NCBI GenBank assembly: GCA_963844435.1
Contig: CAWJOG010000019.1
Span: 39,244-103,243, forward strand
DNA: 64,000 bases
Source: JBDSLU01 sp963844435
GTDB taxonomy: Bacteria > Acidobacteriota > Vicinamibacteria > Vicinamibacterales > Vicinamibacteraceae
Reading direction: 5' to 3'
A program made the position numbers and the translations under genes. Each line of letters begins with the position of its first letter. Within the stretch, counting starts at the first letter, position 1. Positions 36,265 through 44,081 of this stretch are shown here, piece after piece. The notes under the pieces were generated by a model, which was not told the DNA's origin, did no database searches, and saw only the letters and a program-made list of their open reading frames with translations.

Positions 36265-37239
36265 CTAGGCCCGGCTCAGGCGCCGGGCCATCGCGCAGGC
36301 GTCGCGCAGCGAATCGGTGAAGGCGACGCCTTTCCACGCGATGTCGAACGCCGTGCCGTGGTCGACCGACGTGCGCACGATCGGCAGGCCCAGCGTGACG
36401 TTCACGCCGCCGCGGAAATCGAGCAGCTTCATCGGGATGTGGCCCTGGTCGTGGTACATGCACACGACCGCGTCGATGCGTCCCTGGACCATGTCCAGGA
36501 ACACGGTGTCGGGCGGATGCGGCCCCGAGACCTGAAGCCCCTGTTCGCGCGCCCTGGCGATCGCCGGCGCGATGCAGGTGTCGTCCTCGTCACCAAAGGC
36601 GCGGCCCTCGCCCGCGTGCGGGTTGAGGCCGGCGACGGCGATGCGCCGGGTCGGCCGCAGCCGCCGCAGGATCTCGTCGGTCTGGACGATCACTTCGAGG
36701 ATCCGGGCCGGCTGCGCCAGCGCGATCGCCTCGCGCAGCGACACATGCGTAGAGACGTGCGTGACGATGGCGCGCTCGGAGGCGAGCATCAGCGTCGACG
36801 ACGTGCGGCCGCACAGCTCGGCGACGTACTCGGTGTGGCCGGTGAACGTCGGCGCGCTGAGCCGCGTCGCCGCCTTGTTGATCGGCAGCGTCACGACGGC
36901 GGAAGCGCTGCCGGCCAGCGCCAGCTTCGTCGCCCGGGCGACGTAGGCCAGGGCGGCCGCGCCCGAGGCGCGATCGATCTCGCCGATGCGCAGCGTCTGC
37001 TCCGACAGCGCCCCTTCGTCCAGCACGCCGAGAACGCCCGGCTTCGCCGGCCGCGGCGCGGTGAGCGGCTCGAGCGTCACGTCGCACTGGAGCCGCCGGT
37101 TGCAGAGATCGAGCACCGCGAGATCGCCGACGGCGACGACGTCCGTGCCGAGCTCGCCCAATGCGAACGCCCGGAGCAGGATTTCGGGCCCGACGCCGCT
37201 GGCGTCGCCCATCGTGATGGCAAGTGGTGTCGTCGTCAT
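36265..37239 (-). CDS. pdxA2: PdxA-family dehydrogenase, probably PdxA2 (4-phospho-threonate/erythronate)
   Basis: 324 residues with the PdxA fold: MGDASGVGPEILL opening, TLPINKAATR, metal-site His in TFTGHTEYVAEL, NPHAGEGRAFGDED and MYHDQGHIPMKLL, then GLPIVRTSVDHGTAFDIAWKG. PdxA proper makes vitamin B6; the PdxA2 branch oxidises 4-phospho-D-threonate or -erythronate to DHAP and CO2. The assignment to PdxA2 rests on context: the upstream gene, 8 bp away, is a DUF1537 kinase, the established partner of PdxA2 in tetronate catabolism. Metal (Zn or Mg) and NAD dependent, cytoplasmic. A sequence-only distinction from PdxA is not certain. Confidence 0.82.
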   Translation of the reverse strand: MTTTPLAITMGDASGVGPEILLRAFALGELGTDVVAVGDLAVLDLCNRRLQCDVTLEPLTAPRPAKPGVLGVLDEGALSEQTLRIGEIDRASGAAALAYVARATKLALAGSASAVVTLPINKAATRLSAPTFTGHTEYVAELCGRTSSTLMLASERAIVTHVSTHVSLREAIALAQPARILEVIVQTDEILRRLRPTRRIAVAGLNPHAGEGRAFGDEDDTCIAPAIARAREQGLQVSGPHPPDTVFLDMVQGRIDAVVCMYHDQGHIPMKLLDFRGGVNVTLGLPIVRTSVDHGTAFDIAWKGVAFTDSLRDACAMARRLSRA

Positions 37240-37247
37240 CCCAAGCT

Positions 37248-38486
37248 TCAAAGTCTGGTCGGCGGTCTCCCGACCCGGCGTACGGACGTGAGCCGCCGCA
37301 CGAGGCGGCGGAGTGTGTGCGGGTCGCCGAAGGCGCCCGACTTGGTGATGAGCCAGCGCGGGCCCGCCGTGCGGGCGGACGCCGCGTTCAGCCGCACGAC
37401 GGCGACGCCCGGCACGAGCGCGCCTTCGACGGCCAGCGGGGCCCAGCCCATCGCGGCGACGAGGGCCGCGGTGGTGTCTCCGCCCACGGTGAATACGGCG
37501 CCGACCGCTCCGGTCGTGACAACCGCCTTGGCGATGGCGGCCAGCCGGGCCGCGGCAGCCGTCGCCCGACGGACCGGAACGCGGGCGCCGGCGGCGAGCG
37601 CGGGACAGGCGAGCACGACCGTCCGGCCGGCCGACAGCGCGTCGATCGCCAGGGCTTCGGTGGCGCGCCGATCGCGAAGTGGCGTGCGCGCGTCGATCGG
37701 CGCGATGAGGCCGAGCGCGCCCGCCGCGACGAGCGCCCGCGCCTGCGCCAGCGCGGCGGGATGGGCGCTGCCCGACACGACAAGGACGCCGCCCGCGACG
37801 GCCCGCGGCGCGCTCGCCTTCCGAGGCGATCCGAAGCGCGCCGCGATGGCGCCCGCGAGCCCGCCCGAGCCGGCGACCGCGCCGAGCCGCGCGTCGCGGG
37901 CCAGCCGGGTCGCGATGCGGCGCAGGTCGGCGTCCGTCCGCGCGTCGATGACGTCGAGCGCGTGCGGCGGGGCGAGCCTGGACAGGTCGCCGGACACCGC
38001 CGGGGTAATGGCATCCTGCGCCGCCGCCGACTGCCGCAGCGGGCGGCCGTCGACCCAGACCGCGCCGTCTCGGGTCGTGCGGCCCTGCGCCGGGAACGCG
38101 GGCGCCAGCGGCAGGCACTCGACCGCCGTCGCGGCGCGGAACGCGGCCAGCTCCGCGGCGACGTTGCCGCGCAGCGTCGAATCGATCTTCTTGTAGAAAT
38201 GTCTGCCGTCGCGGGCTGCGCCTGCTTCGGCGCGGCGGGCCGCAGCGACCACCTCGGCGACCCGGCGCGCGGCCTCGCGCGGCGCCACGTGCCGCGACGC
38301 GGTGTCGACCACCACCACGTCGCTCGCACCCGCGACCCGCTGCCACGACGTCGGGCGCGTCCGCGCCGACGGGCCCGGCCACGGGACGACACAGGTGCGC
38401 CAGCCGTGAGCGGCAAATGGCGCCGCGGTGTCGAGCGCGCCCGTCAAGTCGTCGGCAATCACCCAGAAACGCAGCCGTGGGCGCAT
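37248..38486 (-). CDS. dtnK: Four-carbon acid sugar kinase (DUF1537; DtnK/OtnK type)
   Basis: 412 residues. The N-terminal sugar-binding domain has VIADDLTGALDTAAPFA, FYKKIDSTLRGNVAAEL and LAPAFPAQGRTTRDG; the C-terminal nucleotide-binding domain has VVSGSAHPAALAQARAL, TVGGDTTAALV and LITKSGAFGD. These are the signatures of the former DUF1537 family, ATP-dependent kinases of D-threonate, D-erythronate or 3-oxo-tetronates. With the PdxA-type dehydrogenase directly downstream it should form a two-step route from a tetronate to dihydroxyacetone phosphate. Which tetronate is not visible. It is divergent from the GH88 gene with ~80 bp between starts. Confidence 0.88.
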   Translation of the reverse strand: MRPRLRFWVIADDLTGALDTAAPFAAHGWRTCVVPWPGPSARTRPTSWQRVAGASDVVVVDTASRHVAPREAARRVAEVVAAARRAEAGAARDGRHFYKKIDSTLRGNVAAELAAFRAATAVECLPLAPAFPAQGRTTRDGAVWVDGRPLRQSAAAQDAITPAVSGDLSRLAPPHALDVIDARTDADLRRIATRLARDARLGAVAGSGGLAGAIAARFGSPRKASAPRAVAGGVLVVSGSAHPAALAQARALVAAGALGLIAPIDARTPLRDRRATEALAIDALSAGRTVVLACPALAAGARVPVRRATAAAARLAAIAKAVVTTGAVGAVFTVGGDTTAALVAAMGWAPLAVEGALVPGVAVVRLNAASARTAGPRWLITKSGAFGDPHTLRRLVRRLTSVRRVGRPPTRL

Positions 38487-38565
38487 GAACAGCGGCCAAC
38501 TGTATCAGGAGCGGATAGAATCCTTCGCCGAACGAGGCAGCTCCGGCTGCCGTGGTCCGCACCTT

Positions 38566-39964
38566 ATGCCTGTCGCGCCGCTCACGCCCACTGCCCTGCT
38601 GCCTGCCCTCGATACGCTGTTCACCGCGTCGGCCGCCAAGATCGACGCGACCGAAGCCGCCTGGCGCCCCGAGGAGGGGTCGCCGGTCTTCACGGTCGAG
38701 GGCCGCTGGCGCGCTCGCGGCTGGACGGAATGGACGCAGGGCTTCCAGTTCGGATCGGCGCTGCTGCAGTTCGACGCCACCGGCGACAGCGCACTTCCTC
38801 GACCTGGGCCGCTCGCGCACCGTCGAGCGGATGGCGCCGCACCTGACCCACGTCGGGGTGCACGATCACGGCTTCAACAACGTCAGCACGTATGGCGCGC
38901 TGTGGCGCCTCGCCCGCGAAGGCCGGTACGACGCGTCCGAGTGGGAGCGCCGCTTCTACGCGCTCGCGCTGCAGGTCAGCGGCGCCGTCCAGGCACGGCG
39001 CTGGACCCGCATCCCGTCGGGCGGCTACATCTACTCGTTCAACGGCGCCCATTCGCTGTTCGTCGACACCGTGCGGTCGCTGCGCGCCCTCGCCATCGCG
39101 CACCAGCTCGGGCACCGCCTCGCCGAGGAACAGGACGCGCAGATCAGCCTGCTCGAACGGCTGGTGCAGCACGCCCGCGCGACGGCGGAGTTCAGCGTCT
39201 ATTACGGGCGCGGCCGCGATACCTACGATCGGCGCGGCCGGACCGCGCACGAGAGCCTGTTCAACGTCGCCAACGGCACCTATCGCGGACCGTCCAGCCA
39301 GCAGGGCTACTCGCCCTTCTCGACGTGGACGCGCGGCCTGGCGTGGGCGATGCTCGGCTTCGCGGAACAGCTCGAGTTCGTCGCCACGGTCGCCGACGAC
39401 GAGCTCGCGCCGCTCGGCGGACGCGAGGCGGTCGAAGGCTTCATGCGCGAGGCGGCGCAGGCGACGTCCGACTTCTACATCGACGAGGCGATGGCGCAGG
39501 ACGGCATCCCCTACTGGGACACCGGCGCGCCGGGCCTCGCCGCGCTCGGCGACTGGCGCAGCCGCCCGTCCGACCCGTTCAACGACCACGAGCCGGTCGA
39601 CAGCTCGGCGGCGGCCATCGCCGCGCAGGGCCTGCTGCGGCTCGGCCGCCATCTGTCGTCGCGCGGCCAGGACGGCGATCGCTACACCCAGGCCGGCCTG
39701 CGCGTCGTCGCCACGCTGACCGATCCGGCCGGTCCGTATCTCAGCACCGACGCCAGCCATCACGGCCTGCTGCTGCACTCGGTCTATCACTGGCCGAACG
39801 GGTGGGATCACGTGCCCGCCGGGGCGCGCATCCCGCGCGGCGAATCGAGCCAGTGGGGCGACTACCACCTGCGCGAGGTCGCGCTCTACGTGCGCCGGCT
39901 CGCGACCGGCGCGCCCTACCTGGCCTTCTTCGGCGCGGCCGACGCGGCGGCGGGGCCGGCATGA
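38566..39964 (+). CDS. GH88 unsaturated glucuronyl hydrolase (one frameshift)
   Basis: About 465 residues after repair, an alpha/alpha-barrel. Landmarks are HVGVHDHGFNNVSTYGALWR (catalytic Asp region), PFSTWTRGLAWAMLGFAEQ, DIPYWDTG-type GIPYWDTGAPGL and SVYHWPNGWDHVPAG. GH88 enzymes hydrate the unsaturated uronic acid left by polysaccharide lyases and release it. No signal peptide is apparent, so action on imported oligosaccharides in the cytoplasm is likely. An extra base near 38790 breaks the frame between FDATGDS and HFLDLGRSRT; length 3n+1 supports a single insertion. Its stop overlaps the SDR start (ATGA). Confidence 0.88.
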
Positions 39965-40728
39965 CGTCGACGCCCCCACGCACCGCGATCGTCACCGGCG
40001 GCACGCGCGGCATCGGCTTCGGCATCGCCCGGGCGCTCGCGGCCGAGGGCTGGCAGCTGGTCGTCAGCGGCGTGCGCCCGGCGTCCGACGTCACGACCGT
40101 TCTGGAGGAGCTCGCCGGCCTCGGCGCGGCGGTGCACTACTGCGCGTCCGACATCGCGGTCGCGGACGATCGCGCGCGCCTGGTCGCGGAGAGCGTCGAA
40201 CGCTTCGGCAGCATCGACGCGCTCGTCAACAACGCCGGCCGCGCCCCGGCGGTGCGGGCCGACGTCCTGGACGCCGGGGAGGAGAGCTTCGAGACGCTGA
40301 TCCGCACCAACCTGCAGGGCCCGTACTTCCTCACCCAGCAGGTGGCGCGGCACATGCTCGAGCGCGGCCGCGGCGCCGGCATCGTCTTCGTCACCTCGGT
40401 CTCGGCCGAGCTCGCCTCGATCAACCGCGGCGACTACTGCATCAGCAAGGCCGGCCTGGCCATGGCGGTGCGCCTGTTCGCGCTGCGCCTGGCGGCGCAG
40501 GCGATCCCCGTGTTCGAGGTGCGGCCGGGCATCATCGCCACCGACATGACGGCTCGGGTGAAGGACGTCTACGATCGGCGCATCGCCGACGGGCTGGTGC
40601 CCGAAGGGCGCTGGGGCACGCCCGCCGACGTCGGCCGGGTGGTCGCGTCCCTGCTGCGCGGCGACGCGCCCTACGCGACCGGATCGGTGATCCACGTCGA
40701 CGGCGGCCTGGCGCTCGGCCGCTTGTGA
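39961..40728 (+). CDS. Short-chain dehydrogenase/reductase
   Basis: 255 residues of classical SDR type: cofactor motif GGTRGIGFGIA (residues 14-24), NNAGRAP, catalytic Ser-Tyr-Lys in TSVSAEL and DYCISKAG, and a C-terminus ATGSVIHVDGGLAL. It overlaps the GH88 gene by 4 bp, so it should act in the same pathway, for example reducing the product of the released unsaturated uronate or oxidising the matching aldonate. It is annotated as 3-ketoacyl-ACP reductase in many genomes by similarity alone, which is not supported by this context. Cytoplasmic, NAD(P)-dependent. Confidence 0.9.
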   Translation: MTSTPPRTAIVTGGTRGIGFGIARALAAEGWQLVVSGVRPASDVTTVLEELAGLGAAVHYCASDIAVADDRARLVAESVERFGSIDALVNNAGRAPAVRADVLDAGEESFETLIRTNLQGPYFLTQQVARHMLERGRGAGIVFVTSVSAELASINRGDYCISKAGLAMAVRLFALRLAAQAIPVFEVRPGIIATDMTARVKDVYDRRIADGLVPEGRWGTPADVGRVVASLLRGDAPYATGSVIHVDGGLALGRL

Positions 40729-40765
40729 GGCTCCGGGCCTGATGGGCTGAGCCCCTGCTCCCGAC

Positions 40766-42046
40766 ATGCCGGCAGACTTCGATTGCGATGTGGTCGTGAT
40801 GGGCGGCGGGCCGGCGGGCTCGACGGCGGCGTCCGCGCTCGCCCGGGCCGGACGCACGGTCGTGCTGCTCGAGCGCGATCGCTTTCCGCGCTTCCACATC
40901 GGCGAGTCGCTCCTGGCGTCCGTCAACGACGTCTTCGACGCCATCGGCGTCGCCGATCGCATCCGCGCCGCCGGCTTCCCCCAGAAATGGGGCGCGACGT
41001 TCATGACGCCGGACGGCCAGGTCGAGCGCTTCGCCGACTTCGCCATCTCGGACGAAGTGCCGGCGCCGCAGACGTGGCAGGTGTCGCGCGAGCGCATGGA
41101 CACGCTGCTCCTCGAGCACGCCGCGGCCAGCGGCGCCGACGTCCGGCAGGGCCACCGCGTCCTCGACGTCGCCTTCGACGACGACGGGGTGACCGTGTCG
41201 GTGCGGCCGCCGGCGATCGACGGCGCGCCGCCGGTGACGGCCGCGATCCGGGCCCGCGTCGTGGTGGACGCCTCGGGTCGGGCCGGCCTGCTCTCGCGCG
41301 CCTTCTCGCTGCGGGTGGACGAGCCGACGCTGGCCAACGTCGCGATCTTCTCGCACTACGCCGGCGTGCCCCGCAAGGACGGCCGCCGCGCCGGCGACAT
41401 CCGCGTCGTCGCTCGCCGCGATCTCGGCTGGTTCTGGCTGATCCCGATCAGCGACGACCTCATGAGCGTGGGCGTGGTCCTGCCGCAGTCGGTATTCCTG
41501 ACGCTGCCGAAGCTCGAACCGGACGTGCTGCTGGAGCGCCTGATCGGCGACACGCCGGCCGTGGCACACCTGATGGCGCACGCCGAGCGGAAGTGGCCGG
41601 TGCGCGTCGAGAAAGACTTCTCGTTCGGCTCGCGCGCCTACGCCGGCGATCGCTGGCTCATCGTCGGCGACGCCGGCTCCTTCCTCGATCCCGTGTTCTC
41701 GAGCGGCGTCGCGATCGCGCTCGAATCGGGGCTCGAGGGCGCCCGCGCCGTCGATCGCGCGCTGGCCAGCGGCCGCGTGAGCGCCAAGGCGTTCGCCCGC
41801 TTCGATCGGCGGCAGCGCCAGCGCTACGCGTCGTTCCGGCGCTTCGTGCTCGGCTTCTACACGCAGGCGTTCCGCGACCTGTTCTTCAGCGCGGATCCGC
41901 CGAAGCACATGTTCCGGGCCGTGATCACGGTGCTCGCCGGCTACTGGCGCCCGTCGTTCGCGAGCCGCGCGTGGCTGGCGCTGTTCTTCCTCAGCGTGCG
42001 GCTGCAGCAGCGCTTCGGGTTCACCGCCTCCCATCTCACCGAGTGA
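40766..42046 (+). CDS. Flavin-dependent halogenase-like FAD enzyme
   Basis: 426 residues. FAD-binding GGGPAGSTAASALARAG (residues 13-29), ERDRFPRFHIGESLLAS, VVDASGRAGLLSR and GDAGSFLDPVFSSGVAIALE define the GG-reductase/halogenase superfamily. GWFWLIPIS (about residue 220) fits the W-x-W-x-I-P halogenase motif, and PQKWGATF holds a Lys where halogenases have their catalytic Lys. So halogenation of an aromatic or phenolic substrate is possible, but the same fold also serves geranylgeranyl reductases and monooxygenases. No biosynthetic partner is adjacent; the gene is separated by 37 bp from the SDR. Confidence 0.75.
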   Translation: MPADFDCDVVVMGGGPAGSTAASALARAGRTVVLLERDRFPRFHIGESLLASVNDVFDAIGVADRIRAAGFPQKWGATFMTPDGQVERFADFAISDEVPAPQTWQVSRERMDTLLLEHAAASGADVRQGHRVLDVAFDDDGVTVSVRPPAIDGAPPVTAAIRARVVVDASGRAGLLSRAFSLRVDEPTLANVAIFSHYAGVPRKDGRRAGDIRVVARRDLGWFWLIPISDDLMSVGVVLPQSVFLTLPKLEPDVLLERLIGDTPAVAHLMAHAERKWPVRVEKDFSFGSRAYAGDRWLIVGDAGSFLDPVFSSGVAIALESGLEGARAVDRALASGRVSAKAFARFDRRQRQRYASFRRFVLGFYTQAFRDLFFSADPPKHMFRAVITVLAGYWRPSFASRAWLALFFLSVRLQQRFGFTASHLTE

Positions 42047-42063
42047 CGCGCCCAGGCCGCGCG

Positions 42064-42153
42064 ATGGGTCAGCCGAAGGCGCCGGACGCCGTCACGTCGA
42101 TCCCAATGCTCGGCGCGCACGTCTCGGCGGTGCTGAAGTACCGCCTGCCGTAG
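42064..42153 (+). other. Short open frame of 29 codons, doubtful
   Basis: ATG to TAG encoding MGQPKAPDAVTS then IPMLGAHVSAVLKYRLP. The C-terminus resembles the end of a larger protein, so it may be a remnant. No ribosome site. The rest of the 137-bp gap after the halogenase-like gene shows nothing recognisable. Confidence 0.2.
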
Positions 42154-42183
42154 AGCGCAGCGCCTTGGCTCGCCGGCTGGATA

Positions 42184-42612
42184 TCACGTTGAGGGCGGAT
42201 GAATGATGAACCCCTCGGCTGCTGCAGCTTCGGCGAGGCGCACGTCGAGCGTCACGAACCCTTCACCGTGCGGTTGCTCCTCGCACCAGATCAGCGCCGC
42301 CGCCAGTTGCAGCGCATCGGCTGCCCGAAGTGGATGCACGGAGAGCAGCCGGCCGGCCCGGCGCCGCAGATCGTCGGTCGGCGCGATCGTGTCGGCGTGC
42401 TGGACGAGCAACCGTAAGCGTTCGGTAGCAGCGGCGAGTTGATCGGCGGGCCACGGCGCCTCACGGTGGCGGCGTCTCAGCGCCGACTGACATTCGAGCG
42501 GCGTGGTCCACCAGATCACCGGCTCCTCGTCCGCGGCCAGGAGCGCCGTGATGGCGCCTGATCTCGGCTCCGGCACGATCACCGGGACGAGCGCGGAGCT
42601 GTCCCAGAACAT
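42184..42612 (-). CDS. vapC: PIN-domain toxin (VapC type)
   Basis: 142 residues with the PIN ribonuclease acidic residues: Asp in MFWDSSALVPV (residue 4), Glu in PLECQSALRRR (about 40), Asp in HPLRAADALQLAAAL (about 98) and Asp in FVTLDVRLAEAA (about 121). VapC toxins cut specific tRNAs or rRNA when not held by their antitoxin. The ATG overlaps the antitoxin stop by one base (TGATG), the classical coupled arrangement. Both are driven by the promoter-operator upstream of the antitoxin. Confidence 0.9.
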   Translation of the reverse strand: MFWDSSALVPVIVPEPRSGAITALLAADEEPVIWWTTPLECQSALRRRHREAPWPADQLAAATERLRLLVQHADTIAPTDDLRRRAGRLLSVHPLRAADALQLAAALIWCEEQPHGEGFVTLDVRLAEAAAAEGFIIHPPST

Positions 42613-42914
42613 CAGCGGTCGACCGGCCCGTCGCGGCGCTCCGCCAGCAGCGCGTCGAGGACAGCCCTGCCCTGGTCCGGCCCGGTCGGCGGCTGCCTCA
42701 GCGCGGCCGGCAGCTTGCCGCGGCCGGGCTTCAGCGCCCCGCTTCGCGTCAGGCGGACGCGACGCGTCGACCGCCGCTCACCGTCGTCGAGCGGCAGCAT
42801 CCTCGCAACCGGAATGCCGCGTTCGGTCACGATCAGCTCGTGACCCGACTTCACCTGACGCAGGTGCTCGCTCAGCTTGGCTTTGAGCTCGACGACGCTC
42901 GCGGTCCGCTTCAT
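42612..42914 (-). CDS. vapB: Phd/YefM-type antitoxin
   Basis: 100 residues. The N-terminal 50 residues (SVVELKAKLSEHLRQVKSG, VTERGIPVARMLPLD) are the DNA-binding Phd/YefM fold; the basic, Pro-rich remainder (GALKPGRGKLPAALRQPPTG) is the disordered toxin-wrapping part. It neutralises the VapC-type toxin encoded next and, by family rule, represses its own promoter. A 15-bp palindrome begins 2 bp upstream of the ATG and covers the -10 box, so the autoregulation is visible. The start codon lies where transcription should begin, with no ribosome site. Confidence 0.88.
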   Translation of the reverse strand: MKRTASVVELKAKLSEHLRQVKSGHELIVTERGIPVARMLPLDDGERRSTRRVRLTRSGALKPGRGKLPAALRQPPTGPDQGRAVLDALLAERRDGPVDR

Positions 42915-42915
42915 C

Positions 42916-42930
42916 TGACCATTATGGTCA
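42916..42930. promoter_or_regulatory. Operator palindrome of the toxin-antitoxin pair
   Basis: TGACCAT-T-ATGGTCA is a perfect inverted repeat of 7-bp arms. It overlaps the -10 hexamer and lies 2 bp from the antitoxin start codon. A further half site ATGACC follows at 42938. This is where the antitoxin would bind. Confidence 0.7.
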
Positions 42931-42949
42931 TTTGGCTATGACCCGTCAA
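42921..42949 (-). promoter_or_regulatory. Sigma-70-type promoter of the toxin-antitoxin pair
   Basis: On the minus strand TTGACG (42949-42944), a 17-bp spacer and CATAAT (42926-42921) are followed 6 bp later by the ATG. Both hexamers are near consensus and spacing is ideal. The message would be leaderless or nearly so. Confidence 0.7.
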
Positions 42950-44055
42950 CCGCGTCGCGCGGCGGTCAGGGACGAGGCGACGCCCCGAAATCGCGGGCCG
43001 CCGGCAGGCCGCCCGGATGCCTTGGCGCTGAGCGCGGCGCGGACGATCGCCTCGCTCATGACGTCCGCCGCCAGGGCGCCGATGCGCAGGATGTCCGGCT
43101 CGCCCGGGCGGGCGGCGGTGGCCAGCGTGAAGATCGTGTCGCCGTCGGCGGGCGTGTGGATTGGCGAGATGGCGCGGGCGTAGCCGTCGTGCGCCATCTG
43201 CGCCACTTTCCGCGCCTGCGCCTTGGTCAGCGTGGCGTTGGTGGCAACGACGCCGAGCGTCGTGTTCTCGCCGGGGCGGGCCGTGAACGTCGCGCCCGAG
43301 CGCAGCAGCAGCCGCGCGTCGGCGAGTCCCTTCCCGTCGGCGGTGCGGACGCCGGCGATCACCTTGCCCGTCGCGGGATCGATGACGTCGCCGACCGCGT
43401 TCACGGCGACCAGGGCCGCGACGACGAGGCCGTCCGGCAGCACCAGCGCCGCCGAGCCGATCCCGGCCTTCATCGGCCGCCGCGGCTCACCGAGCTTGCC
43501 CACAGTCGCGCCGGCCCCAGCACCGACGTTGCCTTCGGCCACGGCGTCCGTGGTGGCGGCGGTCGCGGCGCGGTAGCCGCAGTCGGGTCCGGGCCGCACC
43601 TCGGGCTTGCCGCCGAACCCGAGGTCCATCAGGATCGCCGCCGGCACGATCGGTACCTGCGTGTTGGCGATCTTGAAACCGATCTTGCGCTCGTCGAGAT
43701 AGCGCATCACGCCGCTCGCGGCGTCGAGGCCGAAGGCGCTGCCGCCCGAGAGGACGATGGCGTGGACGCGCTGGACGCTGTTCGACGGATCGAGCAGCTC
43801 GATGTCGCGCGTGCCGGGCGCCCCGCCACGCACGTCCACGCCGGCGACCACGCCGTCCGTGCCGGTCAGGATCACGGTGCAGCCGGTCGGCCGCTCGGTC
43901 AGCGTGTGGTGACCGACGGTGAGGCCGGCGACGGCGGTCAGCCCCTTGGCCGCTGCGGCACCGCCGGGCGGGTCGATCGCCGCCACGCGCGCGCCGGCGA
44001 GCGCAATCGCCGAGGCCGCCGCCAGCGCCGCCCCCGGCGCGAATTTGCCAAACAT
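42946..44055 (-). CDS. P1-family (S58, DmpA-like) aminopeptidase, exported
   Basis: 369 residues. A hydrophobic N-terminus (ALAAASAIALAGARVAA) suggests export. Family features: AGLTVGHHTLTERPTGCTVI, GSAFGLDAASGVMRYLDE, AEGNVGAGAGATVGK and the ENTTLGVVATNATLTKAQ region where DmpA-type enzymes self-cleave before the nucleophile. The enzymes are N-terminal-nucleophile hydrolases that remove N-terminal D- or L-amino acids or beta-peptides. The exact nucleophile cannot be fixed by eye. It is divergent from the symporter gene, with 26 bp between starts, and its 3' end overlaps the toxin-antitoxin promoter. Confidence 0.87.
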   Translation of the reverse strand: MFGKFAPGAALAAASAIALAGARVAAIDPPGGAAAAKGLTAVAGLTVGHHTLTERPTGCTVILTGTDGVVAGVDVRGGAPGTRDIELLDPSNSVQRVHAIVLSGGSAFGLDAASGVMRYLDERKIGFKIANTQVPIVPAAILMDLGFGGKPEVRPGPDCGYRAATAATTDAVAEGNVGAGAGATVGKLGEPRRPMKAGIGSAALVLPDGLVVAALVAVNAVGDVIDPATGKVIAGVRTADGKGLADARLLLRSGATFTARPGENTTLGVVATNATLTKAQARKVAQMAHDGYARAISPIHTPADGDTIFTLATAARPGEPDILRIGALAADVMSEAIVRAALSAKASGRPAGGPRFRGVASSLTAARRG

Positions 44056-44081
44056 GGATCAGACGTTAGCATGGGCGCTCG

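Noticed and set aside
42064..42153. 29-residue peptide gene
   Set aside because: No ribosome site and no partner; may be a remnant of a longer gene, kept only as a low-confidence note.
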